Shown: piece after piece, positions 22,957-32,737 of the stretch
Numbering within the stretch: the first letter of the stretch is position 1
Layout: every line of letters starts with the position of its first letter
Source: Buttiauxella brennerae ATCC 51605
Lineage (GTDB): Bacteria > Pseudomonadota > Gammaproteobacteria > Enterobacterales > Enterobacteriaceae
Direction of reading: 5' to 3'
Assembly (NCBI RefSeq): GCF_001654925.1
Contig: NZ_LXER01000029.1
Location: 124,001 to 188,000 of the forward strand
Length of the DNA stretch: 64,000 nucleotides
Program-made: the position numbers and the translations under genes
The notes under the pieces: model-generated
Told to the model about the DNA's origin: nothing
Databases searched by the model: none
What the model saw: only the letters and a program-made list of their open reading frames with translations

Positions 22957-23964
22957 ATGAGTCATTTCTATCAAAAGCATTTTCTTAAATTACTGGATTT
23001 CACCCCTGCACAGCTTCACGAGTTACTTGCTCTGTCTGCCAAACTAAAAAACGATAAGAAAAAAGGCACTGAAGTTCAGCATCTTACTGGAAAAAACATC
23101 GCGCTCATCTTCGAAAAAGACTCGACTCGCACGAGGTGCTCTTTCGAAGTTGCCGCATTTGACCAGGGCGCTCGCGTCACTTATCTCGGCCCAAGCGGCA
23201 GCCAGATTGGGCATAAAGAATCAATTAAAGATACGGCGCGTGTATTAGGCCGTATGTATGACGGTATTCAGTATCGCGGGTTTGGTCAGGAAATCGTTGA
23301 AACACTGGCGCAGCATGCTGGCGTGCCGGTGTGGAACGGGCTGACCAATGAGTACCATCCCACGCAATTACTGGCCGACCTGCTGACAATGCAGGAACAC
23401 ATGCCAGGCAAAACTTTCAAGGAAATGACGCTGGTCTATGCGGGTGATGCGCGTAACAACATGGGCAATTCCATGCTCGAAGCCGCGGCACTTACCGGGC
23501 TGAATCTGCGCCTTGTGGCTCCACAAGCCTGCTGGCCTGATGAAAAGCTGGTGGCAGAATGCCAGGCAATGGCCGCTCACAATGGCGGGAAAATCACGCT
23601 GACGGAAGATGTTGCCGCAGGCGTTAAAGGAGCTGACTTCATTTATACCGATGTGTGGGTATCGATGGGCGAGGCCAAAGAGAAATGGGCTGAGCGTATT
23701 AACTTGCTGCGGGCTTACCAGGTCAATAGCGCGATGATGGCGTTGACCGGCAATCCGCAGGTTAAATTCCTGCACTGCCTGCCTGCATTCCATGATGACC
23801 AGACGACGCTGGGCAAGCAGATGGCAGAACAATATGGCCTGCATGGCGGTATGGAAGTGACGGACGAGGTGTTTGAATCGGCAAATAGCGTTGTGTTTGA
23901 TCAGGCTGAAAACCGCATGCACACCATCAAAGCGGTGATGGTCGCGACGCTGGCTGACCTCTAA
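22957..23964 (+). CDS. argI: Ornithine carbamoyltransferase, anabolic
   Basis: ArgI makes citrulline from ornithine and carbamoyl phosphate in arginine biosynthesis. The 335-residue chain has the carbamoyl-phosphate loop STRTR at residues 56-60, HPTQ, the ornithine loop VWVSMGE and the catalytic Cys in HCLP at 273-276. The ATG at 22957 (MSHFYQKHF) has AGGAAAAT upstream and follows the ARG boxes, which marks it as the arginine-repressed copy. A closely related catabolic copy (arcB) lies 3.4 kb downstream in the same orientation. Confidence 0.96.
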   Translation: MSHFYQKHFLKLLDFTPAQLHELLALSAKLKNDKKKGTEVQHLTGKNIALIFEKDSTRTRCSFEVAAFDQGARVTYLGPSGSQIGHKESIKDTARVLGRMYDGIQYRGFGQEIVETLAQHAGVPVWNGLTNEYHPTQLLADLLTMQEHMPGKTFKEMTLVYAGDARNNMGNSMLEAAALTGLNLRLVAPQACWPDEKLVAECQAMAAHNGGKITLTEDVAAGVKGADFIYTDVWVSMGEAKEKWAERINLLRAYQVNSAMMALTGNPQVKFLHCLPAFHDDQTTLGKQMAEQYGLHGGMEVTDEVFESANSVVFDQAENRMHTIKAVMVATLADL

Positions 23965-23971
23965 GAGTTAA

Positions 23972-23997
23972 TGGCGGGCGGCTTTTGCCATCCGCCA
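23972..23997. terminator. Hairpin between convergent argI and yjgK
   Basis: TGGCGG (23972-23977) pairs with CCGCCA (23992-23997), with an inner GGC/GCC stem around TTTT. There is no U-run after the stem. It is probably a shared 3' structure for the convergent genes. Confidence 0.5.
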
Positions 23998-24007
23998 CCA
24001 TCGTTGA

Positions 24008-24682
<675 letters not shown>

Positions 24683-24791
24683 TTAAAATGAACCACCAGT
24701 CACAGTTTAAAAACTGGTAAATTAGTGCAAATTTAGTCATAACTATTTTGTTTATTTTCCCATGGGGTGAATGAAAAATACGGCTTTATGC

Positions 24792-24823
24792 ATAGTTATA
24801 TTTAAATTTTAAAATATAACTAT
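24792..24823. promoter_or_regulatory. 32-bp palindrome upstream of arcA
   Basis: ATAGTTATATTT and AAATATAACTAT form perfect 12-bp arms around an AT-only 8-base spacer. It lies about 310 bases before arcA. It resembles a binding site for a dimeric regulator more than an RNA hairpin, because it is almost entirely A/T. Confidence 0.5.
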
Positions 24824-24994
24824 TTTTCAATAAGTTAAAAAACATCAGTTTGGTTATCCAATAACATTCAATTAACACAAACAAAATAGAATATGCATTA
24901 ATTCGCGTAGTTATTCAGACAGGTTAATGGCTTTATTTATAATTCCATGACAGCTATCAATTAATTAACAGAGAATTAAAAAGTCCCTTGAGCG

Positions 24995-25010
24995 CGTGAT
25001 TAAGCTCACA
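24995..25010 (+). promoter_or_regulatory. Candidate CRP site of the arc operon
   Basis: CGTGA-N6-TCACA matches nine of ten CRP half-site positions. If a TAACAT element at 25031-25036 is the -10, the site is centred close to -41.5, the class II activator position. Confidence 0.5.
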
Positions 25011-25073
25011 TTAAATATCCCTTGTGAAATTAACATACGCTTCGAAGACATTTCGAAAGCCAGGTTAACTTGC

Positions 25074-25093
25074 GGTAATCATTAACGATTACC
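25074..25093 (+). promoter_or_regulatory. Inverted repeat just upstream of arcA
   Basis: GGTAATC-ATTAAC-GATTACC has perfect 7-bp arms, 40 bases before the arcA ATG. It could be a repressor site overlapping the leader or a hairpin in the 5' UTR. It does not fit the ARG box. Confidence 0.45.
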
Positions 25094-25133
25094 ACTGATA
25101 TTTTCATCTCAGGATTAATGCAAAGGAATAGTC

Positions 25134-26354
25134 ATGGACAAGCACTATGTTGGTTCCGAAATTGGACAACTTCGCAGTGTAATGCTGCATCGACCAAATC
25201 TTAGCCTGAAAAGACTCACCCCCTCTAATTGCCAGGAATTATTATTTGATGACGTTTTATCCGTAGAACGCGCTGGCGCAGAACACGATATATTTGCCAA
25301 TACATTACGTAGTGAGGGGGTTGAAGTTTTATTACTGACTGACCTTCTGACTCAAACCCTGGACGTTAGCGATGCCAAGGCCTGGCTGCTGGCAACACAG
25401 ATTTCTGACTACCGCCTTGGCCCGGCATTTGCCTCCGATATTCGCAGCTGGCTTGCCGATATGCCACACCGTGAACTGGCACGCAGGCTGAGCGGCGGTC
25501 TGACTTATGGCGAAATTCCAACTTATATTAAAAATATGGTTGTCGATACCCATGAAGTCACCGACTTTATTATGAAGCCGCTGCCGAACCATTTATTCAC
25601 CCGCGATACCTCCTGCTGGATTTATAATGGCGTATCTATTAACCCAATGGCGAAAGCCGCACGCCAACGTGAAACGAATAACCTGCGGGCTATCTACCGC
25701 TGGCATCCAACATTTACCGACGGCAATTTTATTAAATATTACGGTGACGACAATATTAATTATGACCATGCGACATTAGAAGGCGGTGATGTATTAGTCA
25801 TTGGCCGTGGTGCGGTATTAATTGGTTTGTCTGAGCGCACCACTCCGCAAGGTGTGGAATTCCTCGCTGAATCATTATTCAAACATCAACAAGCCACGCG
25901 CGTTATTGCCGTTGAACTGCCTAAACACCGCTCCTGTATGCACCTCGATACGGTGATGACACATATCGATATCGACACCTTCTCCGTCTACCCGGAAGTG
26001 GTCCGCAAAGACGCGCAGTGCTGGACATTAACCCCGGATGGCCGTGGCGGCATCAAACGCCACCAGGAGCCAAACCTCCTGCACGCCATCGAACAGGCGC
26101 TGGGCATCGATCAGGTCCGTTTAATCACAACTGGCGGTGATGCGTTCGAAGCAGAACGTGAGCAATGGAATGACGCCAACAACGTGTTAACCGTGCGCCC
26201 GGGTGTGGTCATTGGCTATGAACGCAATATCTGGACCAACGAGAAGTACGACAAAGCGGGCATCAAAGTATTGCCGATTCCTGGTGACGAGCTGGGTCGT
26301 GGTCGCGGTGGCGCACGCTGCATGAGCTGCCCGTTAGAACGCGACGGCATTTAA
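25134..26354 (+). CDS. arcA: Arginine deiminase
   Basis: ArcA hydrolyses L-arginine to citrulline and ammonia, the first step of the ADI pathway. The 406-residue protein has the family catalytic elements: FTRD, EGGD, a catalytic His in MHLDT, and the C-terminal [15 protein letters not shown] with nucleophile Cys399. AAGGA lies six bases before the ATG. It is first in arcA-arcC-arcB-arcD, a complete operon also found between argI and pyrB in Salmonella but absent from E. coli K-12 at this place. Ammonia release supports acid tolerance, and the pathway yields ATP. Confidence 0.97.
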   Translation: MDKHYVGSEIGQLRSVMLHRPNLSLKRLTPSNCQELLFDDVLSVERAGAEHDIFANTLRSEGVEVLLLTDLLTQTLDVSDAKAWLLATQISDYRLGPAFASDIRSWLADMPHRELARRLSGGLTYGEIPTYIKNMVVDTHEVTDFIMKPLPNHLFTRDTSCWIYNGVSINPMAKAARQRETNNLRAIYRWHPTFTDGNFIKYYGDDNINYDHATLEGGDVLVIGRGAVLIGLSERTTPQGVEFLAESLFKHQQATRVIAVELPKHRSCMHLDTVMTHIDIDTFSVYPEVVRKDAQCWTLTPDGRGGIKRHQEPNLLHAIEQALGIDQVRLITTGGDAFEAEREQWNDANNVLTVRPGVVIGYERNIWTNEKYDKAGIKVLPIPGDELGRGRGGARCMSCPLERDGI

Positions 26355-26370
26355 TCCAGGGAGAGATGAC

Positions 26371-27282
26371 ATGGAACACAAACCGACACTGGTTGTAGCA
26401 CTCGGCGGCAACGCGCTATTGAAACGCGGCGAGCCTCTGGAAGCGGAAATACAGCGTAAGAACATTGATATAGCAGCCAAAACCATCGCGCAACTCACCT
26501 CATCCTGGCGTGTCGTGCTGGTTCATGGCAATGGGCCGCAGGTCGGGCTGCTGGCACTGCAAAACAGCGCCTATCAGAAAGTGACGCCTTATCCGCTCGA
26601 CATTCTTGGGGCCGAAAGCCAGGGAATGATTGGCTACATGCTACAGCAGTCGCTGAAAAACCAGCTGCCAAACCGGGAAGTCAGCGTACTGCTGACTCAG
26701 GTTGAAGTGGATGCCAATGACCCCGCATTCCAGAACCCAACGAAATACATCGGCCCGGTGTATGACAAGGCACAAGCCGACGTGCTGGTTGCGGAAAAAG
26801 GCTGGACAGTTAAAGCCGATGGCCAGTATTTCCGCCGCGTGGTGCCTTCCCCACAGCCAAAACAGATTGTGGAAAGCGATGCGATCACCGCCCTTATCGA
26901 GCGTGATCACCTGGTGATTTGCAACGGTGGCGGAGGTGTTCCGGTCGTGGAAAAAGCCGATGGCTACCACGGTATCGAAGCCGTGATTGATAAAGATCTT
27001 TCCGCCGCATTGCTGGCACGCCAGATCGAGGCCGATGCGCTGTTGATCCTCACCGATGCGGACGCGGTCTATTTCGATTGGGGAACCCCTGCGCAACGCC
27101 CGATTTCACATATTACGCCGCAAGAGTTAGACGCCATGAAATTCGATGCCGGTTCGATGGGGCCGAAGGTCGCCGCCTGCAGCAAATTCGTCGCGCAGTG
27201 CCACGGTATTGCCGGAATTGGCGCTCTTGAGGATGGTCCGGCAATTCTGGCAGGCGAGAAAGGCACACTGATTCGCGAGTAA
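26371..27282 (+). CDS. arcC: Carbamate kinase
   Basis: ArcC transfers phosphate from carbamoyl phosphate to ADP, yielding ATP, CO2 and ammonia: the energy-producing step of the ADI pathway. The 303-residue amino-acid-kinase-fold protein has ALGGNAL at the N-terminus, VHGNGPQVG near residue 50 and CNGGGGVPV near residue 187. It starts 16 bases after arcA behind GGGAGAG. A strong REP hairpin separates it from arcB. Confidence 0.97.
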   Translation: MEHKPTLVVALGGNALLKRGEPLEAEIQRKNIDIAAKTIAQLTSSWRVVLVHGNGPQVGLLALQNSAYQKVTPYPLDILGAESQGMIGYMLQQSLKNQLPNREVSVLLTQVEVDANDPAFQNPTKYIGPVYDKAQADVLVAEKGWTVKADGQYFRRVVPSPQPKQIVESDAITALIERDHLVICNGGGGVPVVEKADGYHGIEAVIDKDLSAALLARQIEADALLILTDADAVYFDWGTPAQRPISHITPQELDAMKFDAGSMGPKVAACSKFVAQCHGIAGIGALEDGPAILAGEKGTLIRE

Positions 27283-27296
27283 CAGCTTTGAATACC

Positions 27297-27337
27297 GCCC
27301 TCACCCTAACCCTCTCCCTGAGGGTTAGGGTGAGGGC
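27297..27337. repeat. REP-like perfect palindrome between arcC and arcB
   Basis: Arms of 17 bp (GCCCTCACCCTAACCCT and its exact complement) enclose a 7-base loop. It lies inside an operon, where such a stem could stall 3' exonucleases and give the arcA-arcC portion a longer half-life. No U-tract follows. Confidence 0.9.
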
Positions 27338-27370
27338 GAACAGAAAATTATTTTTCAAAAGGATATAAAA

Positions 27371-28375
27371 ATGACTATCAACCTGAAAAACCGAAACTTT
27401 CTGAAACTGCTGGACTTCAAACCGGTAGAAATCCAGTACCTGATCGATTTGTCTCGCGAACTGAAAGCCGCCAAAAAAGCTGGCACGGAAAAGAAAACGC
27501 TGGTGGGCAAAAACATCGCGCTGATCTTTGAAAAAACCTCCACCCGCACACGCTGCGCATTTGAAGTTGGTGCATTTGATCAGGGCGCACTGGTGACCTA
27601 TCTCGGCCCAAGCGGCTCGCAGATTGGTCACAAAGAATCAATGAAAGATACCGCCCGCGTCTTAGGCCGGATGTATGACGGCATCGAATACCGTGGCTAC
27701 GGCCAGGATATCGTTGAAGAGCTGGGCGAGTACGCCGGTGTTCCGGTGTGGAACGGCCTGACCAATGAATATCACCCGACTCAAATTCTCGCGGATTTGA
27801 TGACCATGCTTGAACACGCACCGGACAAAAAACTTCAGGATATCGCCTTCGCTTATCTGGGCGATGCACGCAACAACATGGGTAATTCCCTCATGGTGGG
27901 TGCTGCGAAGATGGGCATGGATATTCGCCTGGTGGCACCAAAAGCGTTCTGGCCAGAACCTGCCCTGGTTGAACAATGCCGCGCTATCGCCAAAGAAACA
28001 GGTGGCCGCATCATGTTGACCGACAGCGTCGAAGAAGGGGTTGCCGGCGTTGATTTCCTCTACACCGATGTGTGGGTTTCTATGGGCGAGCCTAAAGAAG
28101 CCTGGGCTGAACGTGTCAGCATCATGACGCCTTATCAGGTTAACCAAAACGTCATTAATGCCACTGGCAACCCGAATGTGAAATTCATGCACTGCCTGCC
28201 TGCTTTCCATAACGAAAATACCAAAGTCGGTAAAGAAATCGAGCAGGAGTACGGCCTGAAAGGGTTGGAAGTGACTGAAGAAGTCTTTGAATCAGCACAT
28301 TCCATCGTCTTCGATGAAGCCGAAAACCGCATGCATACGATTAAAGCCGTCATGGTTGCCACGCTCGGAGAGTAA
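27371..28375 (+). CDS. arcB: Ornithine carbamoyltransferase, catabolic
   Basis: In the ADI pathway this enzyme runs phosphorolytically, splitting citrulline into ornithine and carbamoyl phosphate for ArcC. The 334-residue chain shares all motifs with ArgI: STRTR at 57-61, HPTQ, VWVSMGE and HCLP from 274. It aligns with ArgI almost without gaps. Assignment as the catabolic copy rests on its position between arcC and arcD. AAGGAT precedes the ATG. Confidence 0.95.
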   Translation: MTINLKNRNFLKLLDFKPVEIQYLIDLSRELKAAKKAGTEKKTLVGKNIALIFEKTSTRTRCAFEVGAFDQGALVTYLGPSGSQIGHKESMKDTARVLGRMYDGIEYRGYGQDIVEELGEYAGVPVWNGLTNEYHPTQILADLMTMLEHAPDKKLQDIAFAYLGDARNNMGNSLMVGAAKMGMDIRLVAPKAFWPEPALVEQCRAIAKETGGRIMLTDSVEEGVAGVDFLYTDVWVSMGEPKEAWAERVSIMTPYQVNQNVINATGNPNVKFMHCLPAFHNENTKVGKEIEQEYGLKGLEVTEEVFESAHSIVFDEAENRMHTIKAVMVATLGE

Positions 28376-28383
28376 TTCGCACT

Positions 28384-28407
28384 GGCGGCGGGAATAGTCT
28401 CGCCGCC
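28384..28407 (+). other. Intra-operon hairpin between arcB and arcD
   Basis: GGCGGCG and CGCCGCC form a 7-bp stem with a 10-base loop in the 75-base arcB-arcD spacer. It has no U-run, so it is more likely an mRNA processing or stabilising structure than a terminator. Confidence 0.5.
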
Positions 28408-28450
28408 ACCCGCGCATTCATGCTGTATCCCACAGCAAGAGGAAAGGAAA

Positions 28451-29920
28451 ATGGCCGATGCTACCCACGGTGATGTCGCCGCGACATCCACAACAAAAGA
28501 AACAAAATTAGGGCTTAGCGCGCTGGTCGCGCTAGTCATTGGTTCAATGATTGGCGGTGGGGTATTCAGCCTGCCGCAAAACTTTGGCTCCGTCGCCTCG
28601 CCGGGCGCGTTACTCATTGGTTGGGTAGTGACCGGGGTTGGGATGTTATGTCTCGCATTTATCTATCAAAACCTGAGCTCCCGCTGCCCTGAACTTGAAG
28701 GGGGCGTCTATAGCTACGCGCGTGCCGGATTCGGCGATTTCATCGGCTTCCAGTCAGCCTGGGGATACTGGTTCTCGGCCTGGTTGGGTAACGTTTCCTA
28801 TGCAGTATTACTGTTCAGCGCGATGAGCTTTTTCATCCCGGTATTCGGCGATGGTAATAACCTGCCGTCAATCATCGGTGCCTCCGTCGTATTGTGGCTG
28901 GTGCACGCGCTGGTTCTGCGTGGTGTGCGTGAAGCGGCATACATCAACACGATCCTCACCGTCGTCAAAGTGGTTATCCTGCTGGTATTTATCGTCGCCG
29001 TGTTGATAGCCTTTAAGATTGGCGTGTTCACCGCCGATTTTTGGGGCCGCATGATGGTCGTCAACGGCACCGCGCCTGAGCTTTTCGATCAGGTGAAAAA
29101 TACCATGCTGGTGACCACATGGGTGTTTATCGGCATTGAAGGAGCGACCGTCGTTTCTGCTCGTGCTGCAAACCGTAGTGATATCGGTAAAGCCACAGTG
29201 ATTGGTTTGCTGGGCGCACTGGCTATCTATGTGCTGGTCAGCGTGTTGTCGATGGGGATTTTGGACCAGGCGTCACTTGCCGGGCTGAGAAACCCTTCTA
29301 TGGCCGGTGTGCTGGAAAATGTGGTTGGCCCATGGGGGGCTAAATTTGTTGCCGGTGGCGTTATCCTTTCTGTGGCGGGCGCCCTGCTCGCCTGGACACT
29401 CTTCGCCGCAGAGCTGCCACGCGTTGCCGCCAAAGACGGTATTTTCCCGAAAATCTTCGCCAAAGAGAACGCCAGACATTCCCCTTCATTCTCATTGTGG
29501 ATAACCAACGGCCTGATCCAGTTATTCCTCATCCTCACACTGTTCTACCAGGCGGGTTATCAGGCGCTGTTCTCTATCGCAACCGCTGCCATTCTGCCAC
29601 CTTATCTGTTTAGCGCCGCCTATGGACTGAAACTGGCCTGGACGGGAGAACGCTATGCGAAAGGGGAATCACGCACCAGCGGATTGATTCTCGGCATCAT
29701 CGCCACCGTCTACGGGTTCTGGCTTTGCTATGCCGCTGGTGACTCAATGCTACTGAGTTCGTTGTTATTCACCCCAGGGCTTTTGGTCTTCCTGTGGCAG
29801 AAGAAACAGCAAGGGCAACAAATGCTGAAAGGTTATGAATGGGCTATCGCTGCGGCAATTCTACTGTTGGCGGCCTGGACGTTAAAACTGGTTGTTTCAG
29901 GATCAATACAGATCACTTGA
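28451..29920 (+). CDS. arcD: Arginine:ornithine antiporter ArcD
   Basis: ArcD is an APC-superfamily inner-membrane exchanger that imports arginine and exports ornithine, closing the ADI cycle without energy cost. The 489-residue protein has a hydrophilic N-terminus and 12-13 hydrophobic segments. The APC helix-I signature is GSMIGGGVFSLPQ at about residues 32-44. A strong AGGAAAGGA site precedes the ATG. Substrate is inferred from operon context and family resemblance. It is the last gene before a UUCG-loop terminator. Confidence 0.93.
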   Translation: MADATHGDVAATSTTKETKLGLSALVALVIGSMIGGGVFSLPQNFGSVASPGALLIGWVVTGVGMLCLAFIYQNLSSRCPELEGGVYSYARAGFGDFIGFQSAWGYWFSAWLGNVSYAVLLFSAMSFFIPVFGDGNNLPSIIGASVVLWLVHALVLRGVREAAYINTILTVVKVVILLVFIVAVLIAFKIGVFTADFWGRMMVVNGTAPELFDQVKNTMLVTTWVFIGIEGATVVSARAANRSDIGKATVIGLLGALAIYVLVSVLSMGILDQASLAGLRNPSMAGVLENVVGPWGAKFVAGGVILSVAGALLAWTLFAAELPRVAAKDGIFPKIFAKENARHSPSFSLWITNGLIQLFLILTLFYQAGYQALFSIATAAILPPYLFSAAYGLKLAWTGERYAKGESRTSGLILGIIATVYGFWLCYAAGDSMLLSSLLFTPGLLVFLWQKKQQGQQMLKGYEWAIAAAILLLAAWTLKLVVSGSIQIT

Positions 29921-29924
29921 TATG

Positions 29925-29956
29925 TTTAACGCCCCTTCGGGGGCGTTAAATTCTTT
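29925..29956 (+). terminator. Terminator of the arc operon
   Basis: An 11-bp stem (TTTAACGCCCC / GGGGCGTTAAA) closes on a C(UUCG)G tetraloop and is followed by TTCTTT. It separates arcD from the argR-like gene, which therefore probably has its own promoter in 29957-30060. Confidence 0.88.
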
Positions 29957-30076
29957 AAACTTAACAAGTTGCAACATTTATTATTGATAAACCTTGAAAA
30001 ATCCGATCAAACGAACAGTTTATATTTATAAGCGGCGTAAATTAGTCGCCTGATAAATAAAGGAATGGTGAATACA

Positions 30077-30556
30077 ATGAGCGTATCCCACGCCCCCTCG
30101 GAGAAGGATCATAACCAGCTAACACTCTGCCAAAGACTCATTGTCCATAAAAGCTATCAATCGCAAGAAGAGCTGCGCCGCGATATGCAGCTCCACGGAT
30201 TTGAAAGCATTAGTCAGTCTACGGTGTCCCGGCTGCTGAAATTGCTTGGCGTGATAAAAATACGCAACGCCAAAGGTCAGAAAATTTATGCATTAAATCC
30301 GCAATCTCAACCTGCACCGGATGCAGCACGTTCAATCGCCGAGATGGTGATGAGCGTCGAACATAATGCGGAATTTGTCATGATTCATGCGGTTCACGGA
30401 TACGGGCGCGCCGTGGCAAGAATTCTCGATTATCGTGCTCTGCCAGAGATTTTAGGTGTGGTCGCGGGCAGCAGCATCGTGTGGATTGCACCGCGCGAGG
30501 TGCAGAAAACCGCGCAGGTCCATCGGCGAGTCCTGCAAACCCTTGGCTTACGCTAA
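30077..30556 (+). CDS. ArgR-family repressor paralogue (ArcR-like)
   Basis: The 159-residue protein has the ArgR winged-helix N-domain, with recognition helix ISQSTVSRLLK and wing RNAKGQKIYAL, and the C-terminal hexamerisation/effector domain. The E. coli effector motif GTIAGDDT reads GVVAGSSI here, so the two arginine-contacting aspartates are serines. The position of E. coli Gln106 is arginine in HGYGRAVAR. It follows the arc operon, as in Salmonella, and is likely its local regulator. The ATG at 30077 has GGTGA at proper distance; an ATG at 30065 lies almost on top of AGGA. Confidence 0.9.
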   Translation: MSVSHAPSEKDHNQLTLCQRLIVHKSYQSQEELRRDMQLHGFESISQSTVSRLLKLLGVIKIRNAKGQKIYALNPQSQPAPDAARSIAEMVMSVEHNAEFVMIHAVHGYGRAVARILDYRALPEILGVVAGSSIVWIAPREVQKTAQVHRRVLQTLGLR

Positions 30557-30615
30557 AGGCGGATAAATATTCACTGCAACCGATTGCTAACGGATATAAT
30601 GTGTGAATTATTCGC

Positions 30616-30643
30616 TTGAAGTGTCCAGTCACATGCGTATAAT
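30616..30643 (+). promoter_or_regulatory. pyrLBI promoter
   Basis: TTGAAG (30616-30621) and a perfect TATAAT (30638-30643) are 16 bases apart, 24 bases before the pyrL ATG. This fits the known pyrBI promoter layout with a short leader. Confidence 0.75.
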
Positions 30644-30667
30644 GCGCCACAATTTGCCGGAGGAAGC

Positions 30668-30772
30668 ATGGTCCAGTGTGTTCAAAAAATTGCCACACCA
30701 CGTCGTCTAAAAGACGGCGCTAACCTGTTTTTCTTTCCGTTGCTTCAATCAATTCCAAAGGCCCCTCAATGA
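30668..30772 (+). CDS. pyrL: pyrBI operon leader peptide PyrL
   Basis: A 34-codon gene begins MVQCVQK, closely matching the start of E. coli PyrL (MVQCVR), behind GGAGGAAGC. Its coding RNA contains a U-rich run (Phe codons, about 30727-30738) where polymerase pauses when UTP is low. Its stop codon falls in the loop of the attenuator hairpin. Coupled translation then prevents termination, so expression of pyrBI rises as UTP falls. The peptide is shorter than the 44-residue E. coli version. Confidence 0.93.
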   Translation: MVQCVQKIATPRRLKDGANLFFFPLLQSIPKAPQ

Positions 30773-30787
30773 GGGGCCTTTTTTTTT
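30757..30787 (+). terminator. pyrBI attenuator
   Basis: AAGGCCCCTCA and TGAGGGGCCTT form an 11-bp stem around a single base and are followed by nine T residues. The pyrL stop (30770-30772) lies within the hairpin, the classic UTP-sensing attenuator arrangement. Confidence 0.95.
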
Positions 30788-30815
30788 GCCCGACGCCCGA
30801 GAACAGGAGATAAAC

Positions 30816-31748
30816 ATGGCTAACCCCCTATATCAAAAACATATCATTTCCATAAACGATCTCAGTCGTGAAGAACTAGAGCTGGTGTTATCTACGGCGG
30901 CAAAACTGAAAGCCAACCCGCAACCTGAGCTGTTGAAACACATCGTTGTTGCCAGCTGTTTTTTTGAAGCATCAACGCGCACTCGCCTCTCTTTTGAAAC
31001 CGCCATTCACCGCCTGGGAGCATCGGTTGTCGGTTTTTCCGACAGCAGCAATACATCTCTGGGCAAAAAAGGCGAAACGCTGGCCGATACCATTTCGGTT
31101 ATCAGCACCTATGTTGATGCCATTGTGATGCGCCATCCGCAAGAAGGGGCTGCACGCCTGGCAACTGAGTTCTCAGGCAATGTGCCGGTGCTGAATGCCG
31201 GTGATGGTGCCAACCAGCACCCAACGCAAACGCTGCTGGACTTGTTCACCATCCAGGAAACACAGGGCCGCCTGGAAAACCTGAATATCGCCATGGTCGG
31301 TGACCTGAAATATGGCCGTACCGTGCACTCACTGGCACAGGCGCTGGCGAAATTTGAAGGCAACCGCTTCTACTTTATCGCGCCAAACGCATTGGCAATG
31401 CCGAAGTACATTCTCGATATGCTGGATGAAAAAGGCATTGTCTGGAGCTGCCATGAAGCTATCGACGACGTGGTAGGCGAGCTGGATATTTTGTACATGA
31501 CTCGTGTGCAGAAAGAGCGCCTGGACCCGTCTGAATACGCCAATGTGAAGGCTCAATTTGTGCTGCGTGCGGCAGACCTTGCCGATGCCCGCGAGAACAT
31601 GAAAGTACTGCACCCGCTGCCACGCGTTGATGAAATCACCACGGATGTTGATAAAACTCCGCACGCCTGGTATTTCCAGCAGGCAGGCAACGGTATTTAT
31701 GCCCGCCAGGCACTGCTGGCGTTAGTTTTGCAACCTGAACTGGTTTGA
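30816..31748 (+). CDS. pyrB: Aspartate carbamoyltransferase catalytic subunit
   Basis: PyrB condenses carbamoyl phosphate and aspartate, the committed step of pyrimidine synthesis, as catalytic trimers in the c6r6 holoenzyme. The 310-residue chain starts MANPLYQKH with CAGGAGA upstream. It carries the STRTR carbamoyl-phosphate loop (53-57, counting Met), the K-containing SLGKKGE 80s loop, HPTQ and the HPLPRVDEI segment. It sits 18 bases before pyrI. It competes with argI for carbamoyl phosphate, and the ADI operon next door generates the same metabolite. Confidence 0.98.
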   Translation: MANPLYQKHIISINDLSREELELVLSTAAKLKANPQPELLKHIVVASCFFEASTRTRLSFETAIHRLGASVVGFSDSSNTSLGKKGETLADTISVISTYVDAIVMRHPQEGAARLATEFSGNVPVLNAGDGANQHPTQTLLDLFTIQETQGRLENLNIAMVGDLKYGRTVHSLAQALAKFEGNRFYFIAPNALAMPKYILDMLDEKGIVWSCHEAIDDVVGELDILYMTRVQKERLDPSEYANVKAQFVLRAADLADARENMKVLHPLPRVDEITTDVDKTPHAWYFQQAGNGIYARQALLALVLQPELV

Positions 31749-31765
31749 GTGAGAGGAAGATTAAG

Positions 31766-32227
31766 ATGACACACGACAACAAATTACAAGTTGAAGCGAT
31801 TAAACGCGGTACGGTTATCGATCATATTCCTGCACAGGTGGGCTTTAAGTTACTGACTCTTTTCCAGTTAACGGAAACTGACCAGCGCATCACTATCGGC
31901 CTGAACTTACCTTCAAAAGAGCAGGGTCGCAAAGACCTGATTAAAATCGAAAACACCTTCCTGACGGATGAACAAGTTAACCAACTGGCGCTGTATGCAC
32001 CGCATGCAACGGTCAACCGCATTGATGAATATGAAGTGGTCGGTAAGAGCAAACCGAGCCTGCCTTCACGCATCGATAAAGTGTTGGTTTGCCCAAATAC
32101 CAACTGCATCAGCCGCAGCGAACCCGTTCATTCTTCCTTTGCAGTGAAAAAACGCGACGAAAACATCAGTCTCAAATGCAAATATTGTGAAAAAGAGTTT
32201 GCGCATCACGTTGTGCTGGCAGATTAA
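31766..32227 (+). CDS. pyrI: Aspartate carbamoyltransferase regulatory subunit
   Basis: PyrI binds CTP/UTP (inhibition) or ATP (activation) in its N-terminal allosteric domain and contacts PyrB through a C-terminal zinc domain. The 153-residue protein starts [15 protein letters not shown]. Its four zinc cysteines are in CPNTNC and CKYC. GAGAGGAAG lies upstream of the ATG at 31766; an ATG seven codons earlier overlaps the pyrB stop but lacks homology. Confidence 0.97.
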   Translation: MTHDNKLQVEAIKRGTVIDHIPAQVGFKLLTLFQLTETDQRITIGLNLPSKEQGRKDLIKIENTFLTDEQVNQLALYAPHATVNRIDEYEVVGKSKPSLPSRIDKVLVCPNTNCISRSEPVHSSFAVKKRDENISLKCKYCEKEFAHHVVLAD

Positions 32228-32294
32228 TCATTGCCGGTCGAGTTCTCGCCTCTATAATGGGCGGGAGCTTTATCACTTCTCATAAGGAATGAAA

Positions 32295-32684
32295 ATGTCT
32301 TCTCGTACCATCAGTACCGAAAATGCACCTGCCGCAATCGGCCCATATGTTCAGGGCGTTGACCTTGGCAGCATGATTATCACTTCTGGCCAGATCCCTG
32401 TGAACCCAAAAACGGGCACCGTACCGGAAGATGTGGCAGCGCAAGCGCGTCAGTCTCTGGAAAACGTGCAGGCGATTGTTGAAGCCGCTGGCCTGAAAGT
32501 TGGCGATATCGTTAAAACGACTGTTTTCGTAAAAGATCTGAATGACTTTGCGACCGTAAACGCAACTTACGAAGCATTCTTTAATGAGCACAAAGCAACT
32601 TTCCCTGCGCGTTCTTGCGTTGAAGTGGCTCGCCTGCCTAAAGATGTGAAGATTGAAATCGAAGCGATTGCCATTCGCCGCTAA
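32295..32684 (+). CDS. ridA: 2-iminobutanoate/2-iminopropanoate deaminase RidA
   Basis: RidA hydrolyses reactive enamine/imine intermediates released by PLP enzymes such as threonine dehydratase, protecting against 2-aminoacrylate damage. The 129-residue trimeric YjgF/UK114-fold protein has the arginine-containing active-site segment PARSCVEVARLP. The start at 32295 (MSSRTIST) is six bases after AAGGA; the ATG at 32289 is too close to it. It follows pyrI as in E. coli. Confidence 0.97.
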   Translation: MSSRTISTENAPAAIGPYVQGVDLGSMIITSGQIPVNPKTGTVPEDVAAQARQSLENVQAIVEAAGLKVGDIVKTTVFVKDLNDFATVNATYEAFFNEHKATFPARSCVEVARLPKDVKIEIEAIAIRR

Positions 32685-32707
32685 CGATAAGCTTTTGAAG
32701 CATCAAG

Positions 32708-32731
32708 AAAAGGCCGCGATTGCGGCCTTTT
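32708..32731. terminator. Bidirectional terminator, ridA / hexosaminidase
   Basis: AAAAGGCCGC and GCGGCCTTTT form a 10-bp stem with a GATT loop. A and T runs on both sides allow function for ridA rightwards and the hexosaminidase gene leftwards. Confidence 0.93.
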
Positions 32732-32737
32732 AAATTA

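Noticed and set aside
23368-23922. Long open frame antisense to argI
   Set aside because: Composition is that of a shadow frame and the sense strand encodes a complete OTC.
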